A stretch of DNA of 35,851 bases from Desulfobulbaceae bacterium UBA5611. GTDB lineage: Bacteria; Desulfobacterota; Desulfobulbia; Desulfobulbales; Desulfocapsaceae. Below the pieces are notes generated by a model. The model was not told where the DNA came from, searched no databases, and saw only the letters and a list, made by a program, of their open reading frames with translations. The translations under genes and the position numbers were made by a program. Of this stretch, positions 1 through 8,186 are shown piece by piece (the first letter of the stretch is position 1; each line of letters opens with the position of its first letter). Where the stretch lies: positions 1,594 to 37,444 of the forward strand of contig DIKT01000012.1 of assembly GCA_002424635.1 (NCBI GenBank), given 5' to 3'.

Positions 1-1001
1 CCTGTGCCCTGCCGATAGCCAAAAAGGTCGCGATCGTCGGCTCCGGGCCGGCCGGCATGGCCGTAGCCTATTATCTGTCGCATAAGGGCATTGCCTGTAC
101 GGTTTTTGAAAGCCTCTCAGAATTTGGTGGCATGTTAACGGTCGGTATTCCTGCCTTTCGCTTACCTCGTGATATAATAAAAGCTGAGTTTGATGCCCTG
201 AAAAGCTGCGGGGTGACCATGGTTAGCGATGTCATCATCGGTCGTGACAAGAGCCTGGACGATCTGAGGAAAGAAGGGTTTGATGCTGTTTTTCTCGGTA
301 GCGGTGCCCATGCCAGTCGGAAGCTGGGTCTGGAGCATGAAGAAAGCACTGCAGGAGTAATGCATGGTGTTGATTATCTGCGCCGCATAAATCTGGGTGA
401 GAAGATCGACCTCGGCAAGAAAGTGGTGGTGGTCGGTGGCGGTAATGTGGCGATTGATGTCGCCCGCACCGCCCTGCGGCTTGGTTCGGTCGACGTTTTT
501 ATCCTCTATCGTCGCTCCAAGGATGAGATGCCGGCCTCACGAGCCGAAGTCCATCATCTGGAAGAAGAAGGGGTGCGCATCGAGATCCTGGCTGCCCCTG
601 TCAAGATTCATGCTGAGCACGGCAAACTTGTTGGTGTTGAGTGTGTCAGGATGGAGCTTGGTGAACCTGATGCTTCCGGCAGACGCCGGCCTGTGGTGCA
701 GAAGTTGTCTAATTTCATCATCAAGGCGGATTCTCTTATTCCCGCCATCAGCCAGGATGTTGATCATACTGTCGACCAGGGCCTGGAATTCAAGCTTACC
801 AACTGGGGCACCTATGAGACTGATCCTTTAACCCTGCAGACGTCGGTTGACTGGATCTTTGCCGGCGGTGATAATGTGCTGGGACCGCAGACAGCGGCCA
901 AGGCCGTGTATCAAGGTAAAGTCGCGGCTGAATCCATTGAACGTTTTTTGAAAGGTCAGGACCTGATGACCGAGCGTCAGTTTCTTTGCGAATTAACCTG
1001 A
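1..1001 (+). CDS. GltD-like FAD/NAD(P)-dependent oxidoreductase, 5' partial
   Basis: The reading frame is open from the first bases (codons start at base 3), so the true start lies outside the window. The first visible residues form a dinucleotide-binding Rossmann loop (VAIVGSGPAGMA). A second Rossmann motif (VVVVGGGNVAIDVARTA) follows about 140 residues later, and an FAD-proximal motif (IFAGGDNVLGPQTAAKAV) sits near the end. This two-Rossmann layout is that of the glutamate synthase small subunit / NfnB / dihydropyrimidine dehydrogenase N-domain family, which moves electrons between NAD(P)H and FAD. The N-terminal Fe-S region usual for the family is cut off, so the partner and substrate cannot be named. 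It converges on the minus-strand TPR membrane gene. The family call is firm; the specific enzyme is not. Confidence 0.85.
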   Translation, partial: CALPIAKKVAIVGSGPAGMAVAYYLSHKGIACTVFESLSEFGGMLTVGIPAFRLPRDIIKAEFDALKSCGVTMVSDVIIGRDKSLDDLRKEGFDAVFLGSGAHASRKLGLEHEESTAGVMHGVDYLRRINLGEKIDLGKKVVVVGGGNVAIDVARTALRLGSVDVFILYRRSKDEMPASRAEVHHLEEEGVRIEILAAPVKIHAEHGKLVGVECVRMELGEPDASGRRRPVVQKLSNFIIKADSLIPAISQDVDHTVDQGLEFKLTNWGTYETDPLTLQTSVDWIFAGGDNVLGPQTAAKAVYQGKVAAESIERFLKGQDLMTERQFLCELT

Positions 1002-1010
1002 TAGATTTAC

Positions 1011-1045
1011 CATTGCCCGGATCTTTTTTAAAGATCCGGGCAATG
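1011..1045. terminator. Perfect 16-bp hairpin between convergent genes
   Basis: The arms 1011-1026 and 1030-1045 are exactly complementary (CATTGCCCGGATCTTT and its reverse complement) around a TTT loop. The hairpin starts 10 bases after the stop of the GltD-like gene and lies downstream of the convergent minus-strand gene ending at 1119. Neither side has a clear U-run after the stem, so efficient intrinsic termination is likely but not certain. It is probably bidirectional. Confidence 0.6.
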
Positions 1046-1118
1046 CCCCTCCTCGCAATCTCAAATTTGATTCTCCCAATTAATGCCGGAAGGCCCTGAA
1101 GCATGTGACAGGCATTAA

Positions 1119-3140
1119 TTAATTAAGGCCTGACCTGGTCACAGCTTCTTTATAACGTTCATTGTCCGGCTCAAGGCGGACTGCTTCCTGTAGATGGAAT
1201 TTGCCCTGCGGAATGTTGCCGGCGGCCAGAAGAGCTTTGCCCAGATTGTGCTGAGCTTTGGCATAGTCAGGCGCCAGTTCTACAGCCTTCTGCAAATGCT
1301 GGATCGCTTCCCCCAGTAAACCCTTGGCGTGCAGTATACTGCCAAGATTGTTACGAAAATTAACACCATTGGGGTTGATTTTCACTGCTTGCCGGAAATG
1401 GACGATAGCATTGTCAACTTCTTGTATGCCCAGGTAGGCCAGGGCCAGATTGTTTTCTGCCGTATCCATGGTCGGGTTAAGCTGCAGGGCCCGAAGAAAA
1501 TGAGGTATGGCCTCGTCCGGCCGTGTCATCAGGGCCAGGCAGCTTGCCAGGTTATAATGAGAAAAGTGATTGTCGGGATTGAGCATAATAGCCGTTTTGA
1601 ATTCTGCGGCGGCTTCTTCCAGCAGCCCCTGCTCGGATAAAACCTGGCCCAGGTTATCATGGGTGCGGTCCTTATTGGGAGATTTGGCGGTGACATCAGT
1701 CCAGAGAGAGATTGAAGTCTGCCATACTCGATTGCGCATGTGGGTTGCCCCGGTAAAAATCAGGATGATGGCAGCGGCAATGATCCAGCCATACATGAAG
1801 GAGGGCAGGCGTTTCAGCAGCAGAGCACCACCGGCCGCGACAGCGATGAAAATGCCAATGGTCGGCAGATAGAGACGGTGCTCGAAGATGACGTCGATGA
1901 TAGGGATGAAGCTTGACTCCACCAGAAGGGTAATGAAGAACCAGAAAATACCAAAGGCGATGAGGCGGTAGAGATGGACGGTGGAGGGCGGCTGGCCACT
2001 GTTTAATGCTTGAGTATCTGATTTTCGATAAAGCCATACGGCCAGGCTGAGCAGGGCGCTGATGAGCAGGAAGCCGACCATGACTGGCGGGGTCAGGAAT
2101 GATGAAAATACAGGATAATCATAGTCAATATTCTGATTGATGGGGAGCACCAGCAAGCGGAGATAGGTAGCGATGACGCTGAACTGGGTCAGCAGGTAAT
2201 CGGAACGGGGCATCATAGTCTGAAGCCGGGTTTGCTGGTCTACTGCCGACAGGATATCAGACATCGGCTTGCCAAAGAGGACCGGACTGATAAAGATGAC
2301 GAGAATCATCAGGATGGGAGCGATTAACAGCAGCCGATTCTTGCGGTCAGAGGCCCCGAAAAAAAAGAATTCATAGGTCAGGATAACCAGGGGCAGGGTG
2401 GCTGCGATCTCCTTGGTGTGCATGGCCAGCAGGGCACAGGCCAGAGCCAGGCCAAACCAGCCCAGCATGCGCCAGGACAGGAAAGCAGTATTTTTGCCGG
2501 TTACAATTTCTTCACTAGTTACCGTTAGTCGTTGATCGCGTTCCACCATAACCAGACGAGCCTTAACATAGCTGATGACAGCCGCCAGGTAGAAGAACGT
2601 TGCCAGAGAAGCAAGCCGTTGCACGATATAGGTGACCGCCTGGGTCTGGATCGGGTGAGCCACGAAGAGCAGGGCGGCAAAAAGCGGGATAAAGATTGTA
2701 GCCGACTGAGAAATGGGTGCCCGATGAGCAAAAAACGGCACCTTGAACGTAATTCTGGCCAAGACATAAACCAGGCAGGCCGTCATAATGTGGATGGTCA
2801 GGTTGACCACATGATAGCCGACAACGTTCGTGCCGCCGAAATGGTAATTCAAGGAAAAAGTCAAAAAGCCGATGAAGCGCCGCGGATAAAGAGCATACCC
2901 TTCGCCGGACAAAAAACGGAAAAGATTGGTGACGATTGCAGTTGAGATAATCGAATCATCATCCCAGACGAAGGGGACAGTGAAGCTATTGCTATAGGCA
3001 ATTAAACCAGTAATAAGGATGAGCGCCAGATGGGTCGCCGGATGGGTCAGCCACTTGGCGACCCCGGGAGCTGCAGTTTTTGGCAGGGTTTTGTCGTTAG
3101 TGGCCAGGTGTGCGGCAGGAACTTTTTTTTGTGCTTTCAT
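1119..3140 (-). CDS. GT-C-like polytopic membrane protein with C-terminal TPR repeats
   Basis: The protein has 673 aa. Residues about 36-480 are a series of hydrophobic segments. The first periplasmic loop carries an acidic motif (PFVWDDDS, residues 56-63) of the kind found in GT-C glycosyltransferases (PMT, TMTC, ArnT), where it binds the acceptor or metal. Residues about 485-673 hold roughly five TPR units with the usual pattern (for example LGQVLSEQGLLEEAAAEF), likely facing the periplasm for protein contacts. The overall build matches bacterial TMTC-like or 'O-linked GlcNAc transferase-like' TPR membrane proteins, so protein or glycan O-glycosylation is a reasonable inference. A GGAG lies about 12 bases before the ATG, which is a weak ribosome site. 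It stands alone, separated from its neighbours by repeats. Confidence 0.75.
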   Translation of the reverse strand: MKAQKKVPAAHLATNDKTLPKTAAPGVAKWLTHPATHLALILITGLIAYSNSFTVPFVWDDDSIISTAIVTNLFRFLSGEGYALYPRRFIGFLTFSLNYHFGGTNVVGYHVVNLTIHIMTACLVYVLARITFKVPFFAHRAPISQSATIFIPLFAALLFVAHPIQTQAVTYIVQRLASLATFFYLAAVISYVKARLVMVERDQRLTVTSEEIVTGKNTAFLSWRMLGWFGLALACALLAMHTKEIAATLPLVILTYEFFFFGASDRKNRLLLIAPILMILVIFISPVLFGKPMSDILSAVDQQTRLQTMMPRSDYLLTQFSVIATYLRLLVLPINQNIDYDYPVFSSFLTPPVMVGFLLISALLSLAVWLYRKSDTQALNSGQPPSTVHLYRLIAFGIFWFFITLLVESSFIPIIDVIFEHRLYLPTIGIFIAVAAGGALLLKRLPSFMYGWIIAAAIILIFTGATHMRNRVWQTSISLWTDVTAKSPNKDRTHDNLGQVLSEQGLLEEAAAEFKTAIMLNPDNHFSHYNLASCLALMTRPDEAIPHFLRALQLNPTMDTAENNLALAYLGIQEVDNAIVHFRQAVKINPNGVNFRNNLGSILHAKGLLGEAIQHLQKAVELAPDYAKAQHNLGKALLAAGNIPQGKFHLQEAVRLEPDNERYKEAVTRSGLN

Positions 3141-3224
3141 GGCAGGTGCATGCTCCGATGGTAAAGGAGGGATTGACGGCTAAAAGCTAAAGCAAAAGAC
3201 GACAGAGTCATCCTATTTATTATC

Positions 3225-3719
3225 TGTTGAGTGCCACAACATCGCGCCCCAGTAGGTTAGGTAGAGCACAGCGAAACCCAACATCAACAAAAGCCATACA
3301 ACAAAATAGATACAAATAAACGCAGATCAAAGTAGTTGGGTAGAGTGAAACGAAACCCAACAAAAAAGTAATGTAGAGCCGCAGAGCAACCTGACCTGCC
3401 CCTGATTTTGTTGGGTTTCGCACGCTCTACCCAACCTACCTGTGACGATGTGTTGGCACATAAAAATGTGCGCTATGTTGTGGTGTTAGGTAGAGCACAG
3501 CGAAACCCAACATCAACAAAAGCCATACAACAAAATATTTACAAATAAACGCAGATCAAAGGTTGGGTAGAGTGAAACGAAACCCAACAAAAAAGTAATG
3601 TAGAGCTACAGAGCAACCTGATCTGCCCCTGATTTTGTTGGGTTTCGTACGCTCTACCCAACCTACCTGTGACGATGTGTTGGCACATAAAAGTGTGCGC
3701 GATGTTGTGGCTCTCAACA
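3225..3719. mobile_element. MITE-like element with 23-bp terminal inverted repeats and 6-bp target duplication
   Basis: The left end (3225-3247) and the reverse complement of the right end (3697-3719) match at 22 of 23 bases; the shared core is GCCACAACATCGCGC. The element is flanked on both sides by ATTATC (3219-3224 and 3720-3725), as expected for a target-site duplication. Inside are two tandem units of about 229 bp (3256-3484 and 3485-3710). Each is built from inverted copies of a GTTGGGTAGAG...GAAACCCAAC palindrome. No transposase or other plausible gene is inside, so it would be non-autonomous. The right end supplies the stop codon of the DUF2304 gene. Confidence 0.65.
3256..3710. repeat. 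Tandem repeat, two units of about 229 bp
   Basis: Unit 1 is 3256-3484 and unit 2 is 3485-3710; they differ at only a few positions. Each unit has two plus-oriented copies and one inverted copy of the TAGGTTGGGTAGAGC/GAAACCCAACA palindrome, for example 3408-3442 inverted against 3331-3361. It can fold into long hairpins. The unit probably doubled by slippage or unequal crossover inside the MITE-like element. Confidence 0.8.
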
Positions 3720-4082
3720 ATTATCCTGTTGTTTCTTGCAATTGATGTTGCTGGTAACTGTTTTTCTCAGCAATGCCACTTCCTGGGCCAGTTTATGATT
3801 GCTCTGGGACAGACGGGAGAGGGAAACGGATTGACCAATGGCCACCATCAGCAGAAATAAAACGCCAATGAGAAACAGCAAAGAGGGAGGATAAGAGATA
3901 CCGACGCTCAGAGCTGTAATTTCGAGAACACGGCGTGAAATCGTCAGCAGGATGATAAACAGACTGGTAAACAGCCATAAGAGGGCATATTTTTCTCTCA
4001 GCCGACGTTCCTTGATCAGCCAGACTACAAAGAAAAAAATGGTCAAACTGATGGAAAGAGATACGACTTTAGTCAGATCCAT
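3714..4082 (-). CDS. DUF2304 family small membrane protein
   Basis: The protein has 122 aa with three hydrophobic segments (about residues 5-20, 32-50 and 62-82) and a charged cytoplasmic tail with heptad-like spacing (LSRLSQSNHKLAQEVALL). This is the DUF2304 pattern, a small membrane protein almost always encoded beside a dolichyl-phosphate-mannose-type GT2. Its start overlaps the upstream GT2 by 10 bases, and a GGAGG lies 10 bases before the ATG, so the two are translationally coupled. It probably anchors or assists the GT2 at the membrane. The last two codons (TGT TGA) lie in the right inverted repeat of the inserted element, so the native C-terminus may have been replaced. Confidence 0.8.
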   Translation of the reverse strand: MDLTKVVSLSISLTIFFFVVWLIKERRLREKYALLWLFTSLFIILLTISRRVLEITALSVGISYPPSLLFLIGVLFLLMVAIGQSVSLSRLSQSNHKLAQEVALLRKTVTSNINCKKQQDNC

Positions 4083-4807
4083 GGTTCTGCATCCTCCAGG
4101 GCGGGGGTGCTCCTCATGGAATCCACAATGAGCGCCAGGGAAACTTTCAACATATAATAGGCGGATTTTCGACGATTAATCGATGAACAGCCCGATAGCC
4201 GCGGCCGCATTAAAACCGGGATTTCCAGGATTGTCAGGCCATAACGGGCGGCAGTGATGATGCATTCCACCTCGGGATAATCGTCCGGATAATATTGTGA
4301 AAACAGGAGAATCGCCTTCCTGCCATAGCAACGGAAACCGGAAGTGGGGTCATAAATTGCTTTTCCGGAAAGAAGTTTAATGAGCCGGAAGAAAAATCGG
4401 CTGCCTAGCCAGCGGGCTCTCCCCATTTTATAGCCTCCCGGAAGAGTGCGGGAGCCAATGACCAGATCCGCTGCACCGTTGCGGTACGGTCCGACAATCA
4501 AGTCGATCTGGTCGGCTCGGTGTTGGCCGTCCCCGTCAAACTGGATGGCAAGTTCGTAGCCGTTTTCAAAGGCATATTTCAAACCGGTCTGAATGGTCCC
4601 GCCGATGCCCAGATTAAACGGGTGAGAGACACACATCAAACCCAACTTTTCTGCCAGAGCTGCTGTCCCATCAGTCGAACCATCATCAACCACCAGCACG
4701 TCACCTGTAAAACAACGCAGGTCTTCGGCCACGGCCCGGAGATTGGCAGCTTCATTAAAGGCTGGAACTATTACTAAAACCTTCCCGTTTCCTCTAAAAC
4801 GCATCAT
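4073..4807 (-). CDS. GT2 family glycosyltransferase, polyprenyl-phosphate-sugar synthase type
   Basis: GT-A fold GT2 enzyme of the DPM1-like group, expected to move a sugar from a nucleotide donor to polyprenyl phosphate on the cytoplasmic face. From the chosen start, motifs are VPAFNEAANL (14-23), VVDDGSTDG (39-47) and FDGDGQHRADQ (90-100), followed by DPTSGFRCY. I chose the ATG at 4807 (244 aa; a second ATG is at 4804). An upstream ATG at 4891 would add 28 mostly hydrophobic residues and overlap the divergent gene's start, though it does have a GGAGG 12 bases ahead. It forms a coupled pair with the DUF2304 gene. The donor sugar cannot be read from sequence. Confidence 0.85.
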   Translation of the reverse strand: MMRFRGNGKVLVIVPAFNEAANLRAVAEDLRCFTGDVLVVDDGSTDGTAALAEKLGLMCVSHPFNLGIGGTIQTGLKYAFENGYELAIQFDGDGQHRADQIDLIVGPYRNGAADLVIGSRTLPGGYKMGRARWLGSRFFFRLIKLLSGKAIYDPTSGFRCYGRKAILLFSQYYPDDYPEVECIITAARYGLTILEIPVLMRPRLSGCSSINRRKSAYYMLKVSLALIVDSMRSTPALEDAEPWI

Positions 4808-4836
4808 CTGCAATCCAGTAAGAATGCTGATTTGAG

Positions 4837-4867
4837 TTGACCTTAAAATAGTAATTGCAAATAAAAA
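4837..4867 (+). promoter_or_regulatory. Possible sigma70-type promoter in the divergent GT2 intergenic region
   Basis: TTGACC at 4837-4842 is a good -35 match. The A/T-rich stretch AATAAA/TAAAAA at 4860-4867 could serve as a poor -10 at 17-19 bp spacing, about 22 bases before the plus-strand GT2 start. The evidence is motif only. Confidence 0.25.
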
Positions 4868-4889
4868 ACATAATATTAATAATGAATTC

Positions 4890-5978
4890 ATGCAAATAAA
4901 AAACCTCCAGCCGCAAATTGCCGGCAGTCATAACTTTCGGCAAGCAGTCGAGTCTCCTTCAAATTGTTGCCTGTCGATCATTATAGTCAATTGGAATGGA
5001 GCGGCACATCTGCCTGACTGCCTGAACAGTCTTGAGCAGCAAACCTTTACCAACTTTGAAGTCATTCTCGTTGACAACGGTTCCAGCGACGCTTCCGTCG
5101 ACTACGTCCAGGCACATCATCCCTGGGTAAAGATGGTAACTCTTCCGGAAAACCGTGGCTTTGCGGCTGGCAACAACATCGGTCTGGACCATGCCTGCGG
5201 CGAATATATTATCACCCTCAACAATGACACCATGGCTGATCCCGACTGGCTGGCCGAACTGGTTGCCGTAGCGGCGACATGTCCGGAGGCCGGTATGGTG
5301 GCGAGCCGGATCTGCAATTTCTATGACCGGGATATGATTGATTCTCTGGGTCTCAGCATCTGCCGGGACGGCATGTCGCGCGGGGCGTACCGCCGGCACA
5401 AGTTTTCAGCCCTTTCTCTTGAGAGAATTACTCAAATCCTGTTTCCTTCTGCCTGCGCCGGTCTCTATCGACGTGCCATGATTGAGCAGACAGGTTTCTT
5501 TGATGAGGATTTTTTTGCCTACTGTGAGGACACGGATCTGGGCCTCCGGGGGAGACTGGCCGGCTGGCAAGCGGTACTGGCGCGGGATGCTATAGTCTGG
5601 CACAAGTATTCGCAGACGACCGGCACTTTTTCAGCGCTCAAGCTGTATCTGGTCGAGCGCAACCACTTCTGGGCTGCAGTGAAATGCTTTCCCGCCGGTA
5701 TGCTGCTGGCTCTGCCTTTCTGGACGTTTGTTCGTTATCTGGTGCAGCTGCAGCTGGTAGCAGGGGCACGGGGTGCGGGAGCCGAGTTCCGCATCGTCTC
5801 ATCGGCCGATCTGATCAGTGCTGTGCTGCGGGGGATTGTGGACATGATACGAGGACTCCCCGCCGTTCTCCATAAACGCCGCACCATCTCTGCCGCCCGG
5901 CGCCTGACCTCTGGAGAGATGCGTAGTCTTTTACAGAGGTATGAGCTCTCCTTAAGGGAACTCCTTGATGCCGGTTGA
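4890..5978 (+). CDS. GT2 family glycosyltransferase, rhamnosyltransferase-like
   Basis: The protein has 362 aa. The GT-A core begins at LSIIIVNWNGAAHLPDCL (28-45), followed by VDNGSSDASV (61-70), the metal-binding region TLNNDT (109-114), and FFDEDFFAYCEDTDLGLR near residue 210, which carries the ED catalytic-base motif of WbbL/rhamnosyltransferase-like GT2 enzymes. The C-terminal 100 residues include amphipathic or hydrophobic helices typical of membrane-associated members. It is divergent from the GT2/DUF2304 pair and convergent with the AAA ATPase gene. No Shine-Dalgarno is visible before the ATG at 4890; a later start cannot be excluded, since the first 27 residues are not conserved GT sequence. 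The acceptor is unknown. Confidence 0.85.
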   Translation: MQIKNLQPQIAGSHNFRQAVESPSNCCLSIIIVNWNGAAHLPDCLNSLEQQTFTNFEVILVDNGSSDASVDYVQAHHPWVKMVTLPENRGFAAGNNIGLDHACGEYIITLNNDTMADPDWLAELVAVAATCPEAGMVASRICNFYDRDMIDSLGLSICRDGMSRGAYRRHKFSALSLERITQILFPSACAGLYRRAMIEQTGFFDEDFFAYCEDTDLGLRGRLAGWQAVLARDAIVWHKYSQTTGTFSALKLYLVERNHFWAAVKCFPAGMLLALPFWTFVRYLVQLQLVAGARGAGAEFRIVSSADLISAVLRGIVDMIRGLPAVLHKRRTISAARRLTSGEMRSLLQRYELSLRELLDAG

Positions 5979-6041
5979 AGGCTTTCTTACTCTCCAGCCC
6001 ACAACTCCGTGCCTGTGTCCGACACACCAGCTCCAATGACT

Positions 6042-7343
6042 TTATTCACCGTTCACAGTATCAGCAAGAAGCCAGTGATAAAGGGGCATGATGGTCACTT
6101 TCACCCCATCCACTTCCAGTTCTTCTGCCGTATCAAATGTTATAATAAGTCCATGTCGTAATCCAAGCACCTTGCAGCATTCCAGGAGTCCCCGCAGTTC
6201 TCTTTTGCGGGTTTTCTCGTCCGAGAGAGTGGCGGTCACCTGAATGGCTTCCGTTACCTCAAAACCAAGCTTGATGATAAAGTCACACTCGGACTTTTCT
6301 TTGAAAAAGTAGACATCTTTCTCCCGCCTCTTCAGTTCCAGAAAAACCGTCTGTTCCAGAGTCTTGCCGGTATCATCGGAAAATTTGTAATCAAGGGCGT
6401 TCAGCAGGCCATTGTCGATGGCATAAATCTTCTTCTCGCCCAATTCCCGATTCACTAACGATTTTGTGTGTTTCCTCAGTACCATGGCCAGGTAGATGTT
6501 CTGGCAGGCTTCCAGATTATCATAGAGCTGGTTTTTCCCTATCTTAAACCCTGACGACTTCAACTCGTTATATATATTGTTTACCGACACCTGCTTGGTT
6601 GCCGATGACATGAGCCGTTTCAGGAAGAACTTCAACGCAGGTATATTTTTTATTTTGTAACGTTCCAATAGGTCACGATAGATCATGACATTGAAGTATT
6701 CCTGGAGAACCCGGTTGCGTAAGCCATCGTTATAATTGATCACTTCCGGAAAGCCGCCATGCCGCAAATAATCGGCGAGATGGTGATTGATCAGCGCAAT
6801 GGACTTCGAGCTGTGCAGATCAACAGTTACTTCTTTAAACGACAGATACTCATGGAAGGAAAGGGGGAAGACCTCGTAACTGATGGTTCTGCCGCGCAGG
6901 CTGGTGGCGATCTCACTGCTCAGGAAGCGGGCGTTCGAGCCGGTAATGAAGATATTTTTCGTTCCTTTGTCGTACACCCGCCGAATGAACTTGTCCCAGC
7001 CCGCAATGTTCTGGATTTCATCAAAGAAAAACCAGCAGTCCTCAACGTTCACATCGGGGTAGAGTTCCCGGTAAGCCTGTAATAATAGGTCAAGTTCCTC
7101 TGTTTTCAGATCGAGCCGTTCATCCTCGAAATTCACATAGAGGATTTCGGCCATGGGGACACCCCGGCCAAGTAGATCCTCAATAAGGTTGAATAGGTAC
7201 GAGGTCTTGCCACTCCTTCTCACGCCGACCAGAGTGATAATCTTGCCGGTATCGACCGGCACCACCAATGCCCGCCGCTTGAGCTGCGGCAAAGGAGCGA
7301 GGTGAAAGTCCCTGATAATGTGCTTGAGCAATTCTTTCTTCAT
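6042..7343 (-). CDS. AAA ATPase with DUF4143-type C-terminal domain
   Basis: The protein has 433 aa. A Walker A (GVRRSGKTS, about residues 40-48), Walker B (WFFFDEIQNI, about 103-112) and a sensor stretch (IFITGSNARFLSSEI) define the AAA domain. After a winged-helix-like middle, the C-terminus has ECDFIIKLG...AIQVT, resembling the PD-(D/E)xK-like region of DUF4143 proteins. This is a common family of predicted ATPases of unknown role, often scattered singly and sometimes linked to defence or toxin-antitoxin functions. It lies just beyond the left edge of the polysaccharide locus, converges on the GT2 at 4890-5978, and has no evident ribosome site. I see no functional link to sugar chemistry. 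Confidence 0.85.
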   Translation of the reverse strand: MKKELLKHIIRDFHLAPLPQLKRRALVVPVDTGKIITLVGVRRSGKTSYLFNLIEDLLGRGVPMAEILYVNFEDERLDLKTEELDLLLQAYRELYPDVNVEDCWFFFDEIQNIAGWDKFIRRVYDKGTKNIFITGSNARFLSSEIATSLRGRTISYEVFPLSFHEYLSFKEVTVDLHSSKSIALINHHLADYLRHGGFPEVINYNDGLRNRVLQEYFNVMIYRDLLERYKIKNIPALKFFLKRLMSSATKQVSVNNIYNELKSSGFKIGKNQLYDNLEACQNIYLAMVLRKHTKSLVNRELGEKKIYAIDNGLLNALDYKFSDDTGKTLEQTVFLELKRREKDVYFFKEKSECDFIIKLGFEVTEAIQVTATLSDEKTRKRELRGLLECCKVLGLRHGLIITFDTAEELEVDGVKVTIMPLYHWLLADTVNGE

Positions 7344-7400
7344 AATAAGGACATATTGTCATTAATCTTCCTCGTATCAAAGAAGATATTTCATTTGATG

Positions 7401-7446
7401 AATAAAATTTTGAGCATAATGCCCGACTGTGGGCGAACAGACCATT
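7401..7446 (-). repeat. 46-bp dispersed repeat, left copy, at the edge of the polysaccharide locus
   Basis: Read on the minus strand this matches plus-strand 33290-33335 at about 39 of 46 bases by eye, including an unbroken 18-base run (TTATGCTCAAAATTTTAT). Both copies keep a short stem-loop around GCCC...GGGC or CGCC...GGCG. It begins 2 bases after the stop of the last gene of the locus. It may act as a terminator or recombination site, or simply belong to a genome-wide repeat family. Confidence 0.65.
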
Positions 7447-7448
7447 GT

Positions 7449-8183
7449 TCAAGACATCCGTCTGGCCAGATATCGTCCTGCCAGGCACCATAGCAGCCAG
7501 AAGCGGCGCTTGATCTGGGTCCAGGGCATGCAGCGGATACAGAACTCCGTGGTGCTGCCGCTATGCTTGCGGTAGCGTAAAGTCGTGACCGGCACAAACT
7601 CGCTAGTGCCATAGAGCTCTGCCAGCAGTCCCAGCCACATGTCGTGCATCGGGATATGACGGGGGAACGGCAGGGCATATGGCAGCAGTTCGCGGGAGAA
7701 GGCCATGCAGCAACCGATATATGAGTTGTCGAAGATATTGGCGGCCATACCCGGCCCAAAGCGGCGAAAGGTTTTAAAGAGTGATGAATGGAGGAGATGT
7801 CCCACCTCATCGATCACCTCGGCATCAAGTACGAGCAAATACACCGGTGTGGTTTTCACCGCAAAATGCTCACGGATCACCGCCACTTTATTGGGTAGCC
7901 AGATATCGTCCTGATCCGATAGAATAATAATATCGCCTTGGGCATGACGCAGGGCATTCTCGAAATTGAAGATCGGACTATAGAAGCGGTTGTCGGGATA
8001 AATGCGGATACGCGGGTCGTTCAGGGCGCGTACGATCTCCAGGGTGGCATCGGTGGAAGAATCGTCGGAGACAATGACCTCATCTGCCGGGTCCAGTTGA
8101 CAGAGGATCGACTCCAGCTGTTGGCGGATATAACGCTCACCATTATGGGAGGCGAGGCAGACGGAGAGCATGGCAGAATCCAT
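7449..8183 (-). CDS. GT2 family glycosyltransferase
   Basis: The protein has 244 aa with GT-A motifs LSVCLASHNGERYIRQQL (6-23), VSDDSSTDAT (38-47) and ILSDQDDIWLPNKV (87-100), the DQDD being the metal/nucleotide site. It belongs to the same subgroup as the next upstream gene (8187-9128), usually called alpha-L-rhamnosyl- or putative glycosyltransferases of O-antigen loci. It is the last gene of the minus-strand polysaccharide set. The ATG at 8183 has no clear ribosome site; a second in-frame ATG at 8171 is an alternative. The C-terminus ends 3 bases from the border repeat and is shorter than that of its 313-aa neighbour, so 3' truncation is possible. Confidence 0.85.
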   Translation of the reverse strand: MDSAMLSVCLASHNGERYIRQQLESILCQLDPADEVIVSDDSSTDATLEIVRALNDPRIRIYPDNRFYSPIFNFENALRHAQGDIIILSDQDDIWLPNKVAVIREHFAVKTTPVYLLVLDAEVIDEVGHLLHSSLFKTFRRFGPGMAANIFDNSYIGCCMAFSRELLPYALPFPRHIPMHDMWLGLLAELYGTSEFVPVTTLRYRKHSGSTTEFCIRCMPWTQIKRRFWLLWCLAGRYLARRMS

Positions 8184-8186
8184 ATT

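Noticed and set aside
3220..3423. Minus-strand frame reading LGFVSLYPTTLICVY... and CALPNLLGRD
   Set aside because: It is a translation of the palindromic repeat; similar short frames arise at 34885-35085 and 35281-35487. No ribosome site and no conservation beyond the repeat.
3225..3719. Repeat spacing considered as a CRISPR array
   Set aside because: Only two long units with near-identical interiors; there are no unique spacers of constant length and no cas genes.
4959..5399. 146-codon minus-strand frame inside the plus-strand GT2
   Set aside because: Shadow frame of a well-supported glycosyltransferase.
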